Of a DNA stretch of 64,000 nt, positions 1 to 8,391 are shown in pieces; position 1 is the first letter of the stretch, and each line of letters starts with the position of its first letter. Source of the stretch: Saccharothrix espanaensis DSM 44229. Lineage in GTDB: Bacteria; Actinomycetota; Actinomycetes; Mycobacteriales; Pseudonocardiaceae. The stretch is from NCBI RefSeq assembly GCF_000328705.1, contig NC_019673.1, positions 9,125,501 to 9,189,500 on the forward strand, written 5' to 3'. The position numbers and the translations under genes are program-made. A model generated the notes under the pieces. That model was not told the origin of the DNA, searched no databases, and worked only from the letters and a program-made list of their open reading frames with translations.

Positions 1-107
1 CCGCGGTGCGGCTCCTGCTGGCCCGGATCGCGGACCCGGCGCGCGCGCCCGAGACGATCCGGCTGCCGCCGGCGTTGAAACACCGCCATTCCTGCGGGTG
101 CCACTAG
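1..107 (+). CDS. LacI-family transcriptional regulator, C-terminal end
   Basis: Only the last 34 codons (reading frame from base 3, stop TAG at 105-107) lie in the window. They read LLLARIADP, then APETIRLPP, and end in CGCH. This is the usual end of LacI/GalR regulators, where the effector-binding domain closes with an ARI-P-ETIRLP strand followed by a Cys-Gly-Cys-type tail. The sugar isomerase-like gene starts 12 bp downstream on the same strand, so the regulator may control it. The assignment rests on this short tail only. Confidence 0.7.
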   Translation, partial: AVRLLLARIADPARAPETIRLPPALKHRHSCGCH

Positions 108-119
108 TACGGTGGGGCG

Positions 120-890
120 GTGCTGGTACCCGGCCTGGTTTCGGTGACCTTCCGCGCGCTCTCCGTTGCCGAGGTGGTCGACCTGGCGCGGTCGTGCGGG
201 TTGTGGACCGTCGAGTGGGGTGGCGACGTGCACGTGCCGATGCACGACCTGGCGGGTGCGCGGGACGCGCGGAACCGTTGCGCGGACGCGGGTCTGAGCG
301 TGTCGGCGTACGGCTCGTACTACCGGGCGGGCAGCACGGACCCCGCCGAGTGGCCGGCCGCGGTGGCCGCGGCGGCCGAGCTGGGCGCGCCCCGGATCCG
401 GCTGTGGGCCGGGACGACCGGGTCGGCCGGCACCTCCGCCGGGCAGCGCTCCCGGGTGGTGGCGGCGATCCGGGACGCGGCGGAGTTCGCCGAGGACTAC
501 GGGATCCGGATCGCGGTGGAGCACCACCGCGACACGCTGACCGACACGCTGGAGTCGGCGAACCGGCTCTACGCCGAGGTCGGCCACGGCTCGGTGGTGC
601 CGTACTGGCAACCGCGCGGCGCGCAGGACGTGGCGAGCGCGGTCGAGGAGGTGCGCACCCTGCTGCCCAGGCTCACCACGGCGCACGTGTTCTCGTGGGG
701 CGCGGGCGGCGGGTGCGACCGGCTGCCGCTGGCCGCGCGGGAGGACCTGTGGCGGCCGGTGCTGGCGGAGCTGGCGCGCGACGGCGTGGACCGGCACGTG
801 CTGCTGGCGTTCGTGGCCGACGACTCGCCGGAGCGGTTCCGGGCGGACGCGGCCGTGCTGCTGGAGTGGGTCAACGCCGCGGCGGCGTGA
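120..890 (+). CDS. Sugar phosphate isomerase/epimerase-like TIM-barrel protein
   Basis: A 256-residue protein with the fold pattern of the xylose isomerase-like / AP endonuclease 2 family. It opens with a short beta strand (GLVSVTFRALS), has GLWTVEWGGDVH near residue 30, and carries metal-ligand-like segments such as IAVEHHRDTL near residue 140. These enzymes isomerise or epimerise sugars and inositols in the cytoplasm; the substrate cannot be told here. The GTG start at 120 is preceded by TACGGT and exactly 6 bases, which fits a leaderless transcript. The 3' end overlaps the convergent GH76 gene by 20 bp. A LacI regulator lies upstream, so a role in sugar catabolism is likely. Confidence 0.75.
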   Translation: MLVPGLVSVTFRALSVAEVVDLARSCGLWTVEWGGDVHVPMHDLAGARDARNRCADAGLSVSAYGSYYRAGSTDPAEWPAAVAAAAELGAPRIRLWAGTTGSAGTSAGQRSRVVAAIRDAAEFAEDYGIRIAVEHHRDTLTDTLESANRLYAEVGHGSVVPYWQPRGAQDVASAVEEVRTLLPRLTTAHVFSWGAGGGCDRLPLAAREDLWRPVLAELARDGVDRHVLLAFVADDSPERFRADAAVLLEWVNAAAA

Positions 891-1977
891 CGGGGTCGCG
901 CGGCGGCGTGCCGCCCTCGCGTTCCAGCAGGGCCGCGGCTTCCAGCGCCATCCACCCGCCCAGCTGCACGGACAGGTCGCGTTCGGCGCTGCCCGCAACG
1001 GCTCTGCCGGTGGCCTCCGTCCACTCCGGACCGAACAGCGGGCCGCTGACGACCATGGACCGGTTGTCCCACACCGCATCCGCCGACCGGAACACCAGGT
1101 CGGCGGCCTTCGCGGCCTCCGGGCGGTCCAGCCGGAGCGCGGCCTGCGCGAGGTAGCGCACCAGGATGCCGCTGAACAGGCCGCCGTCACCGCCGCCGTG
1201 GCCGCGCAGGACCCCTTGCGCGGCAAGGTGCTTGTCGACCGAGGCGATCACCTCGGCGGCGAGGTCCTGGTACGGCGGCCCGAGTTCGACGCACGCGCCG
1301 AGCACCACGCCCTGGCAGTAGGTGTAGAAGTTCTTCTCGACCTCGCGCACCGAGCCGTCCGGGTGGACGTGCAGGCCGTCCCAGAACAGCCCGGTGTCCG
1401 GGTCGCGCAGGCAGTCCCGCATCCAGTCCACGATGGACCGCGCGCGGGTCAGGTCCTCGCGCTCGCCGCCGGTCCCGGCGAGCCGGGCGAAGAAGATCGC
1501 GGCCGGCCCGTTCGCCGGGACGTTCTTGAAGTCGTCGTTGCGCTTCCACCAGATCCCGCCGCCGCCGTGGTCGGTCCACCCGGACCGCAGCCGGCGCGCG
1601 ATGACGTCCACGGCGTGCGGGTTGCCCACCCCGGCCCGGTCGGCGCGTTGCAGGGCGAGGCCCAGCCAGGCGACGTCGTCGTAGAAGTCGTTGGTCCAGC
1701 CGACCAGGTTGCGCACCCGGATCCCGCGGACGAGCCGGCGGACCAGCTTCAGCCGGGCTTCCGACGGCGCGCGCAGTTGCGCGTCCAGCACGCAGTCCAG
1801 CAGGTGCGCCTGCCACCAGTAGTTGAACCGGACGTGCACCCGGCCGGGCCAGTCCACCGGCCACCCGGCGGAACCCAGGACGGTGCCCGGCAGCCCCCAG
1901 ACCCGGCGCAGGTGGCGCGACTCGACTGCACGTTCGGCCACGCCGGCGCGGGCGCCCGAGAGCTGGGGGGTGGTCAC
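871..1977 (-). CDS. Glycoside hydrolase family 76 (alpha-1,6-mannanase-type)
   Basis: This 368-residue protein has the GH76 signature: two adjacent Asp residues in NDFYDDVAWLGLAL (about residue 115), WWKRNDDFKN, and a repeated (alpha/alpha)6-toroid pattern ending in LGGWMALEAAALLE. Family members cleave alpha-1,6-mannan. No signal peptide is visible, so it may act in the cytoplasm or leave by another route. The GTG start at 1977 follows the stop of the TrmH gene after 3 bp, so the two are probably co-transcribed. Its tail overlaps the sugar isomerase-like gene by 20 bp, tail to tail. The link with the LacI/isomerase pair suggests mannose-type sugar use, which is an inference. Confidence 0.85.
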   Translation of the reverse strand: MTTPQLSGARAGVAERAVESRHLRRVWGLPGTVLGSAGWPVDWPGRVHVRFNYWWQAHLLDCVLDAQLRAPSEARLKLVRRLVRGIRVRNLVGWTNDFYDDVAWLGLALQRADRAGVGNPHAVDVIARRLRSGWTDHGGGGIWWKRNDDFKNVPANGPAAIFFARLAGTGGEREDLTRARSIVDWMRDCLRDPDTGLFWDGLHVHPDGSVREVEKNFYTYCQGVVLGACVELGPPYQDLAAEVIASVDKHLAAQGVLRGHGGGDGGLFSGILVRYLAQAALRLDRPEAAKAADLVFRSADAVWDNRSMVVSGPLFGPEWTEATGRAVAGSAERDLSVQLGGWMALEAAALLEREGGTPPRDPVTPPRR

Positions 1978-1980
1978 GGC

Positions 1981-2730
1981 TCAAGCTTGCGGACTGGATC
2001 GGTCCAGAAGCTCGCCGGAACCGCTTCCCGGAGCGCTCGTCGGGGGCGCTGCCCGGAACAGTTCCCAGTGGTAGAGCGCCATCGCCACGCTCGTGGTCAG
2101 GTTGTAGCTGGACACCAGCGGGCGCATCGGCAGCGAAACCACCCGATCGGCGCGCTCCCGGACCGCGGCGGACAGCCCGTGCCGCTCCGAGCCGAACGCC
2201 AGCACGGCGTCGTCCGGGATGCGCGCGGAGCGCAGGTCCTCGCCGTCGGCGTCGAACGCGATCACCTCGCCGGGCACCTCGCCGAGCCCGCCCAGCCGCG
2301 CCACCGGGAGCGCGAAGTGCAGCCCGGCACTGCCCCGCACGACGGTCGGGTGCCACGGGTCGACGTCGCCGAGCGACACCACACCCCGTGCGCCCAACCC
2401 GGCGGCGACCCGCACGACCGCGCCGAGGTTGCCCAGGTTGCGCGGGTTGTCCAACAGCACCAGCGGGGCAGACGGCACGACCGCGGCCCAGTCCACCGCG
2501 GGCCGCCGCGCCACCCCGGCCACCCCGGTCGGGTGCGCGCGACCGGCCACCCGGACGAACCCGGCGGCGTCGACCTCGGTCGCCCGCTCGAACGCATCGA
2601 CCAGGTCAGGCGCGTGCGACCGGGCGAACGCGACCGCCGCGCCCCGGTCCAGCACGACCAGCGGCTCGACCACCGCGCCGAACCGCAGCGCGTGCTTGAC
2701 CGCGTGGAACCCCTCCAGCACGACACCCAT
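1981..2730 (-). CDS. TrmH/SpoU-family RNA methyltransferase
   Basis: A SPOUT-class methyltransferase of about 249 residues. The three SpoU motifs are visible: LVLLDNPRNLGNLGAVVR (motif 1), IPDDAVLAFGSERHGLS (motif 2) and LPMRPLVSSYNLTTSVAMAL (motif 3, the knot that binds S-adenosylmethionine). The family 2'-O-methylates ribose in tRNA or rRNA; the target base is unknown. An open frame extends upstream to 2835, but homologues begin near MGVVLEGFHAVKHAL, so ATG 2730 is preferred. The GH76 gene follows after 3 bp. Confidence 0.85.
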   Translation of the reverse strand: MGVVLEGFHAVKHALRFGAVVEPLVVLDRGAAVAFARSHAPDLVDAFERATEVDAAGFVRVAGRAHPTGVAGVARRPAVDWAAVVPSAPLVLLDNPRNLGNLGAVVRVAAGLGARGVVSLGDVDPWHPTVVRGSAGLHFALPVARLGGLGEVPGEVIAFDADGEDLRSARIPDDAVLAFGSERHGLSAAVRERADRVVSLPMRPLVSSYNLTTSVAMALYHWELFRAAPPTSAPGSGSGELLDRSSPQA

Positions 2731-2881
2731 GGAGAACCCCGCCCACCCCCACGCTCCGAGCAGGGCCGCTGCCGCTACTTCCGGGCCGCCGCTACTTCTT
2801 GTCGGTGTCCCCACCGCTGCCGGTCTCGCCGCCACCGTGGGCCATGCCTGCCGGGGTCGAATTGATCACCGGCGGAGACTA

Positions 2882-3814
2882 CTACGCCACATCGAGCTTG
2901 ACGCCCACCTTCCGGTACGCCGGAAGGTCGCGGACGACCAACGTCAGCCGGGGCCGGCCCGCGTCGTTCACCGACTGGGTGAGCTCGTAGACGTCCCGAC
3001 CCGGCACGAGCCCCAGCTTGTCCACCCGGACGTGGTACCCGGCGGGCAGCGTGATCACGTACCGCGCACACGCGATCGTGTTGCCGAACGACACCAGCAG
3101 CTCGTCGGGCAGGTAGCCCTTCACGAACGGCGCGCACTTCGCGGGCCAGTCGACGTCCACCACGAAGCTCACCTCGGCGTCGCGCGGCGCGGGCTCGTCG
3201 AGGTGGATCATCGTCTTGAGCCGCTGGTGGTCCAGCCAGGCGGCGCTCACGCCGAACCGCGTGCCGCCTTCCCCGCCCACCTCGACGCTGCGCACCTTCA
3301 CCCTCACCCGCCGCTTGAGCCGGACCGGCCAATCCCAGTTCACGCGATCGGTGAAACTACAGAAGTCCAGCTCGTCGCAGCACACCACAATGGTGAACGC
3401 GATGCGTTGTCGGACGTCGCCGTTGGACTTGATGTCGACTTCCTGGAGCCAGTCCCGCACTGCCCATTTCCGGCCGTGTCGCTTTTCCAGCGCGTCGCCG
3501 TACCGGAGCAGCAACTCGCGCCCCGACCGGTCCCGCCGACGCCATTCCACCCGGTTGAGCACGAGCAGCGCCAGCAGCACCGCGGCACCGCCCGCGACCA
3601 GTCCGAGCCCGGCGGTGCGCGGGTACCCGGAACCGAACCCGGCCAGCGCCACGCCACCCACCAGGAGCGCCGCCGCCACCACCTCCACCGGGCCCAGGAC
3701 GCCCGAGTGCACCACGTAGTCGCGCCACCGCGAACCGATCGCCGAACCCGGCGTGCGCCGCCTCGCGCGCCGCGCGGGTTCCTGAACGTCAAGACGTGCC
3801 CGAGCCACCCCCAT
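2882..3814 (-). CDS. Membrane protein of unknown function
   Basis: I do not recognise the family. The 310-residue protein has a basic N-terminus (residues 1-30), two likely membrane helices (about 42-62 and 67-86) and then a soluble domain of about 220 residues rich in beta strands, with two pairs of cysteines (VVCCDELDFC near residue 145, and CAPF / CARY further on). With both termini in the cytoplasm the large domain would be cytoplasmic. It reads in the same direction as the TrmH gene but is separated from it by about 150 bp. The ATG at 3814 has only a weak ribosome-binding site, so the start is uncertain. Confidence 0.6.
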   Translation of the reverse strand: MGVARARLDVQEPARRARRRTPGSAIGSRWRDYVVHSGVLGPVEVVAAALLVGGVALAGFGSGYPRTAGLGLVAGGAAVLLALLVLNRVEWRRRDRSGRELLLRYGDALEKRHGRKWAVRDWLQEVDIKSNGDVRQRIAFTIVVCCDELDFCSFTDRVNWDWPVRLKRRVRVKVRSVEVGGEGGTRFGVSAAWLDHQRLKTMIHLDEPAPRDAEVSFVVDVDWPAKCAPFVKGYLPDELLVSFGNTIACARYVITLPAGYHVRVDKLGLVPGRDVYELTQSVNDAGRPRLTLVVRDLPAYRKVGVKLDVA

Positions 3815-3933
3815 CGCCGACCGCCTCTCCCCGACCCATGCTCGAAGGGTAAAGCACCGGCGAGGGCTTTCTTTGACATTCGTACGGTCGGGTCGGCGGA
3901 TTGGTCCACTCCGGTGAGCGGTGAATGGCCGTT

Positions 3934-4323
3934 CTATCGCCGATTGGTGAACTGCACCGAATTACACGTTTGTTCAGCCCGCCGCTTCAGGAGGTAGCCG
4001 ACCCACGAACCGACCACCGCGAGCGCCACCAGGAGCTGCACGGTGCCGGCCGCCGACTCGGGGTAGAGCACCCCGTCGAGGTAGGTGTCGATGAAGCCGT
4101 CGACCAGCGCCGGCTGCCCGGCGGCGGTGCGGAAGGTGTTCTCCAGCCAGGTCAGCGGGCAGTCCAGCGGGAACGCGACGATCAGCACGCCCCACGCGGC
4201 CATCGCCAGGTGCGGGTAGATCAGCCGCGGCCGGTGCCACGCGAGGAAGCCGCCCACCAGCAGGAAGAGCAGCACCCCGAAGTGGAGAACCATGACCAGT
4301 TCGGCGAGTGCCAGCGCGACCAT
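3934..4323 (-). CDS. DUF2784-type small membrane protein
   Basis: A 129-residue protein with three or four membrane helices. It contains the DUF2784 hallmark strings FLLVGGFLAWHRPRLIYPH and IVAFPLDCPLTWLEN. Function is unknown; the family is found widely in bacteria as a stand-alone inner-membrane protein. ATG 4323 is chosen over an upstream in-frame ATG at 4362 because it has a good ribosome-binding site (GGGAGG, about 6 bases upstream) and matches where the family begins. No operon partner is apparent: the gene upstream ends 63 bp away. Confidence 0.8.
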   Translation of the reverse strand: MVALALAELVMVLHFGVLLFLLVGGFLAWHRPRLIYPHLAMAAWGVLIVAFPLDCPLTWLENTFRTAAGQPALVDGFIDTYLDGVLYPESAAGTVQLLVALAVVGSWVGYLLKRRAEQTCNSVQFTNRR

Positions 4324-4386
4324 AGCGACCTCCCTGGATCCCAGGGTAGGACGGCCCCTCACCTCGCGCGCGGCATATGACCCCCG

Positions 4387-5076
4387 TCACCCGCGGGGCA
4401 GCGCCTGCCAGGGGACCCGGGAGGCGACGTCGAGCAGCAGGTCCGCCAGGTGCCCGAGCGGGGCCTGCACGATCGGGCCGGGCACCGCGGCGGCCAGGTT
4501 GTGCTCGTCGAACGCGATCGCCACCCCGGCGGCCCGGGGGTCCTGGAGCAGCGCCTGCGGCAGGCCGGAGGCCAGCAGCGCGGTCGCGAACGCCGGGTTC
4601 TTGCGGCGCACCTCGTACCGGGCGTCGAACACCGGGTCGCCGGTGGCCACGAACTGCTCGAACAGCCCCCACACGCTGTCGGTGCGGGGGCTGATCAGCA
4701 CCCACGGACCCGGCATCGGCCGGGGCACGACGACGACGGAGTACGAGCGGTACTCCGACGCCACCACGTTGTCCGTGCGGAACACCACCTCGACGGCCAG
4801 CACGGGCACCCCGCGCCAGTGGCCGACGAGCTGGAACCTCACCCTGCTGCGATCGGCCTCCAACATCCGGCCGATCTGGGGCACGCGCTCCTGGAAGCCC
4901 TGGTCCTCGGCGACGAACCGCCACCCCAGACCGGCCTCCAGCGCGCGCATCTGCTGCTCCCACTGGTTCACGAACCGCTGGTCCGTGAACGGGTTGCGCT
5001 TGCGGCGCGCCAACCCCACGGCGACCCCCACACCGAGGATCGCCACGATCACCAGTAGCAGGACGAGGGCGGTCAC
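4387..5076 (-). CDS. Membrane-anchored protein of unknown function (paralogue of the 9168-9863 gene)
   Basis: A 229-residue protein with one N-terminal membrane helix (residues 3-22), a basic stop-transfer stretch (RRKRN), and a soluble cytoplasmic domain. The soluble part begins with GLGWRFVAED and continues with alternating strands. The gene at 9168-9863 has the same plan: an N-terminal helix, a basic linker, then a GWQFEETD-type start of the domain. The gene starts 1 bp after the pyrE stop, so pyrE and this gene are probably one operon. The function is not known. Confidence 0.65.
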   Translation of the reverse strand: MTALVLLLVIVAILGVGVAVGLARRKRNPFTDQRFVNQWEQQMRALEAGLGWRFVAEDQGFQERVPQIGRMLEADRSRVRFQLVGHWRGVPVLAVEVVFRTDNVVASEYRSYSVVVVPRPMPGPWVLISPRTDSVWGLFEQFVATGDPVFDARYEVRRKNPAFATALLASGLPQALLQDPRAAGVAIAFDEHNLAAAVPGPIVQAPLGHLADLLLDVASRVPWQALPRG

Positions 5077-5077
5077 G

Positions 5078-5662
5078 TCAGGCCAGGCCGAGGTCGGCGA
5101 GGTCGAGGAGGTAGCGGTAGGGCAGGCCCTCGGCCTCGATCACCTCGCGGGCCACGGTGCCGCGGTCCACGACGGTCGCCACGCCGACGACCGTCGCGCC
5201 CGCGTCGCGCAGCGCTTCGACCGCGGTCAGCACGCTGCCGCCGGTGGTCGAGGTGTCCTCGACGGCCAGCACCCGCTGCCCGGCGACCTCGATGCCCTCG
5301 ATCCGCCGCTGCATCCCGTGCTGCTTGGTGGCTTTGCGCACCACGAACGCGTCGAGCACGTCACCGGCGGACGCCGCGGCGTGCATCATCGCGCACGCCA
5401 CCGGGTCCGCGCCGAGGGTCAGCCCGCCGGCCGCGACGTAGTCCCAGTCGGCGGTGAGCTGCCGCAGGAGCTTGCCGATCAGCGGGGCGGCGGCGTGGTG
5501 CAGCGTCGCGCGGCGCAGGTCGATGTAGTAGTCGGCCTCGGCGCCCGAGGACAACGTCACCTTGCCGTGCACGACGGCCAACTCGCTCACCAGCCGGGCC
5601 AGTTCGGCCTTCGCACCGGAGTCCAGAACCACTTCTGTTCGCACGGCTCCCAAGACTGTCAT
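5078..5662 (-). CDS. pyrE: Orotate phosphoribosyltransferase
   Basis: PyrE makes orotidine 5'-phosphate from orotate and PRPP in de novo pyrimidine synthesis. The 194-residue protein shows the PRPP-binding loop VLAVEDTSTTGGSVLTAVEA near residue 125, the orotate-site segment SSGAEADYYIDLRR near residue 38, and the flexible-loop KATKQHG. Length is normal for the family. The ATG at 5662 lies only 23 bp from the divergent start at 5686, so both promoters must overlap. The downstream membrane-protein gene starts 1 bp after the pyrE stop. Confidence 0.93.
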   Translation of the reverse strand: MTVLGAVRTEVVLDSGAKAELARLVSELAVVHGKVTLSSGAEADYYIDLRRATLHHAAAPLIGKLLRQLTADWDYVAAGGLTLGADPVACAMMHAAASAGDVLDAFVVRKATKQHGMQRRIEGIEVAGQRVLAVEDTSTTGGSVLTAVEALRDAGATVVGVATVVDRGTVAREVIEAEGLPYRYLLDLADLGLA

Positions 5663-5685
5663 ACGCGCCCGTACGCTGGCACACC
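5663..5685. promoter_or_regulatory. Overlapping divergent promoters of pyrE and the LURP-one gene
   Basis: Only 23 bp separate two divergent start codons. Rightward, TACGCT at 5672-5677 is followed by 8 bases and the GTG at 5686. Leftward, TACGGG (reading 5673 to 5668) is followed by 5 bases and the ATG at 5662. The two hexamers overlap in a central GTAC. There is no room for leaders or Shine-Dalgarno sites, so both transcripts are probably leaderless. Confidence 0.5.
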
Positions 5686-6252
5686 GTGAACCTGTTCGGC
5701 ACCGACACGCTGGTCATCGAGCAGCCCTGGGGCCCCGGCCGGCACCTCTTCGGCACCCGCTACCGGGTGCGGGCCTACACCGAGCACGACGTCCCGGTCG
5801 CCGACGCGACCGACCGGAAGGGACTCGGCCCGGTCCGCAAGCTGCTGCGCACCACCGGTTTCTCCGGCCGCACGACGTTCGACCTGGTCGTGGCGCAGCA
5901 CGGGCAGCCGCTGCTGCTGATCCACAAGGGCCCCGGCCGGCCGCCGGTGCGGGTGTCCCGGCCGGACGGCACGCCGGTCGGCGCGCTGCACCGGGAGAGC
6001 CACACCCACTTCGCGCTGCTCGACCCGGCGGGCACGCGGCTGTGCTACTTCGGCGACGCCGCCGGCTTCAGCCAGGGCGCGATCGCCAAGCGCGACGGCC
6101 GGCGGGTGCGGCGGGACGTGCTGCGGTTGCGGCCGGGCACGCCCGAGCCGGTGCGCACGCTCGCCGTCGCGGTCGGCCTGGCGTTCGACGTGGTGCGCGG
6201 CAAGGGCACCGCGCACACCGGCGGCGGCGGGTTCGACCTCCCCGCCGCCTGA
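5686..6252 (+). CDS. LURP-one/scramblase-like protein
   Basis: A 188-residue protein resembling the LURP-one / phospholipid-scramblase fold: it opens with LFGTDTLVIEQ and continues in repeated beta hairpins (RTTFDLVVAQHGQPLLLI, PVRVSRPDGTPVGALHRE, FALLDPAGTRLCYFGD), with no membrane helix until a possible weak one at the C-terminus. The biochemical role is unknown in bacteria. GTG 5686 has no Shine-Dalgarno site and appears leaderless. Its TGA stop is the first three bases of a 13-bp tandem repeat. Confidence 0.65.
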   Translation: MNLFGTDTLVIEQPWGPGRHLFGTRYRVRAYTEHDVPVADATDRKGLGPVRKLLRTTGFSGRTTFDLVVAQHGQPLLLIHKGPGRPPVRVSRPDGTPVGALHRESHTHFALLDPAGTRLCYFGDAAGFSQGAIAKRDGRRVRRDVLRLRPGTPEPVRTLAVAVGLAFDVVRGKGTAHTGGGGFDLPAA

Positions 6253-6353
6253 CCTGCCGGCCTGACCTGCCGGCCTGACCTGCCGGCCTGACCTGTTGAC
6301 CTGACCTACCGACCTGACCTACCGACCTGACCTGCCGACCTGACCTGTTGACC
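6250..6353 (+). repeat. 13-bp tandem repeat, eight units, starting at a stop codon
   Basis: Eight contiguous 13-base units of the form TGACCTGCCGGCC begin with the actual TGA of the preceding gene. Units 4 and 8 read TGACCTGTTGACC; units 5 and 6 read TGACCTACCGACC. Every unit carries TGA, and because 13 is not a multiple of three the repeats place stops in all three forward frames. The region lies between convergent genes. Confidence 0.95.
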
Positions 6354-6414
6354 TGGACCTGCCCGCCGCTCGAGCTGCCGTCCCGTGGCCGGCGCGCCGG
6401 CCGGGTCGCGCCGG

Positions 6415-6846
6415 CTACCAGGCGTCCTGGGTGAACTGGCCCGGCTCGTCGTCGTCATCGCCCCGGCGGGCCGAGCGCGGCTGACCGGCGGCGACGACGT
6501 CCTGCGGGTCGTCGCCCTCCTCCAGCGCGTTGTAGGCGCGCTGGAGCTCCGGCACGCCGGACTGCAACGCGCGCTGCACGCTCTCGTCGCCGGCGCGCTC
6601 GCCGGACGCGATGTCCTGCCAGGTCATCTCGCCCGCGTCGATCCGCCGGGCGAGGTCGCGCAGCTCACGCGGCGCGGCGGCGCTGTTGGCGAACCGCGAG
6701 ATCTCGGCGTAGTCGGCCTCGGACAGCCCCTTGGACCGCAACTGCACCTGCGAGGCTTCGCGGGAGACCCGCTCGGCGGCGGCCATCCGGGCGTCCACGT
6801 CGGCGACCAGCGCGTCGAGCCGGGCCTTGTCGTAGGGGAAGGTCAC
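6415..6846 (-). CDS. Unknown protein of the type VII secretion-associated operon
   Basis: A 143-residue, mainly helical, hydrophilic protein starting with VTFPYDKARLDALVADVDAR and ending in a very acidic tail (DDDDEP). I do not recognise a domain. The GTG start (6846) overlaps the stop of the WXG100-like gene in a GTGA, so it is translationally coupled to it. Partners in such operons are often chaperones or scaffold factors for the secreted target, but nothing in the sequence proves this. The gene ends about 60 bp from the tandem repeat. Confidence 0.75.
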   Translation of the reverse strand: MTFPYDKARLDALVADVDARMAAAERVSREASQVQLRSKGLSEADYAEISRFANSAAAPRELRDLARRIDAGEMTWQDIASGERAGDESVQRALQSGVPELQRAYNALEEGDDPQDVVAAGQPRSARRGDDDDEPGQFTQDAW

Positions 6847-7772
6847 GGCGCACCGCCGCCCGTGCCGCTGGGAGCGGGCGCGGGAGCCCCGCCACCACCG
6901 GCCCCGCCACCGGTCCCACCGCCTCCGCCGCCACCCGCGCCGGCGCTGTAGCGCCCGGTGCCGCCGACCGCGCTCTTGAGCCCGTACCCGTCCAGCGCCA
7001 GGCTGAACGCGCCGGACTTCACGGCGGACTTGCCGTTGTCGAACTTCTGCTTGCCGTCCTGCACGCCGTCCACGACGTCGAGCAGGTCGTTGACGTCGCG
7101 CACGTCCTTGAGCTTGGCCAGCGCCGTGCCCATGGCGACGATCCCGTCGACCATGCCCTGGACGCCCTCGATGATCGCCTGGATGGACAGGATGATCTTG
7201 CGGATGGCGTCGACGATCTGGATCGCGTCGTAGACCATCCACACCGCGCGACCCCAGCCGACCACCGGGATGGGTGCCATCAGGACGGCTTCCATCAGCT
7301 TGGTGACCAGCTTGTCCAGCAGGGTCAGCGCGAGGCCGGTGGCGGTGCGGCAGGTCGCGGCCATGGACTGGAACTTGTTGCCGATGATCCGGGCCACCTG
7401 CGAGTCCGCCTCGATGGCGAGCACCCACATGGTGTTCATCCGGACCTGGAACGCCTGCGAGGCGTCGCCCTCCCAGTGCGGCGCGAGCTGCTCGACGCCC
7501 TGGCCCACGTTGTGCCGGACGGAGTCGAGCGCCTTGGCGACCTGGTCCCACGCGTTGGCGTTGGCGTCGATCTTCTCGAAGTCGCCGATCAGCGGGCTGA
7601 TCAGCGACTCGACCAGGTTCTCGCCGGTGACCTTCTGGTAGATCCAGTTGACGCCCTGGATCTTCCAGCCGGCCTTCTCGACCAACTCCTTGGTCGTCTG
7701 CCGGCCGGGCCGGTCCTCGGCGGCCGCGCGCAGGGCGACGGCGGGGTCCTCGACGTCGGCGTACGCGGTCAC
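6843..7772 (-). CDS. WXG100-superfamily-like type VII secretion target
   Basis: A 309-residue protein. Residues about 70-200 resemble long WXG100/PPE-type helical hairpins, with a W-E-G turn in HWEGDASQAF (near residue 104) between two helices. A hydrophobic helical segment follows (PIPVVGWGRAVWMVYDAI), and the tail is almost only Gly, Ala and Pro (from about residue 270). The GTG start (7772) overlaps the upstream gene by 4 bp and the next gene overlaps by 4 bp, so all three are coupled. No EccC, EccD or mycosin gene is in this window, so the secretion machine would have to be elsewhere. Confidence 0.7.
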   Translation of the reverse strand: MTAYADVEDPAVALRAAAEDRPGRQTTKELVEKAGWKIQGVNWIYQKVTGENLVESLISPLIGDFEKIDANANAWDQVAKALDSVRHNVGQGVEQLAPHWEGDASQAFQVRMNTMWVLAIEADSQVARIIGNKFQSMAATCRTATGLALTLLDKLVTKLMEAVLMAPIPVVGWGRAVWMVYDAIQIVDAIRKIILSIQAIIEGVQGMVDGIVAMGTALAKLKDVRDVNDLLDVVDGVQDGKQKFDNGKSAVKSGAFSLALDGYGLKSAVGGTGRYSAGAGGGGGGGTGGGAGGGGAPAPAPSGTGGGAP

Positions 7773-8122
7773 CGGCCACCTCCGAGCGTGGGCGCCTGCG
7801 CGGCCTCGGCGAGCTTGGCCAGCACCTGGTCGAGGATGCTCATCGCCATCTCGTCGCCCTGGGCGTACATGTCGGCGGCCTTGGTGAGCGCGCCGGCTTC
7901 CTTGGTCATCATCTGGTTGGCGAAGTCGAGCGTCTCGCCGTAGAGGCCCGCCACCCCGGTGACGACCGGCTGGAGCAGCGTGAGCAGCCCGGTGAAGCCG
8001 GAGGTGTCACCGCCCTTGGTGACCGCGTGGTCCTTGATGGTCAGGAAGTGCTGCGCGTTGCGGGTCAGCAGCTCGCCGTACCCGTGCAACTCCGCAGGCT
8101 CGACCTTGAAGCCTTCACCCAT
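7769..8122 (-). CDS. EspC/ESX-type secretion target protein
   Basis: A 117-residue helical protein of the type VII secretion-target (EspC-like) group: it starts with GFKVEPAELHGYGELLTRNA, the typical first helix of this family (V-P-x-x-L), and has a central GD-SGFTGLL turn and a second long helix with M-x-Q-GDEMA. These proteins are thought to be co-exported as helical hairpins with partner proteins. It is the first gene of the three-gene coupled operon. A GGAGGAGGG tract upstream of ATG 8122 can serve as ribosome-binding site. Confidence 0.75.
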   Translation of the reverse strand: MGEGFKVEPAELHGYGELLTRNAQHFLTIKDHAVTKGGDTSGFTGLLTLLQPVVTGVAGLYGETLDFANQMMTKEAGALTKAADMYAQGDEMAMSILDQVLAKLAEAAQAPTLGGGR

Positions 8123-8391
8123 GGACGGATCCCTCCTCCTCCAAGTCGGGGAGTGGGACGATCCGGAGTCCGCTCAGGTTCCCTCGTCCGAGTGATCAGA
8201 CCCCCGAACGGTCTCATTACGCCTGGACCACGAGGCCCATTCACGTTCGGCCGGCCCGATTGCCCCGACCCTGCGACTGCCGGCCACCCCCGCCGGCCGA
8301 CCCGGCGTCGGACAGCGCACAGGGACCGACGTCCGCTCGGGAACGGCCACCCGAAGTGCGCCGCCCGGCCCGCCTCCGCCCGAGCAGTGGC

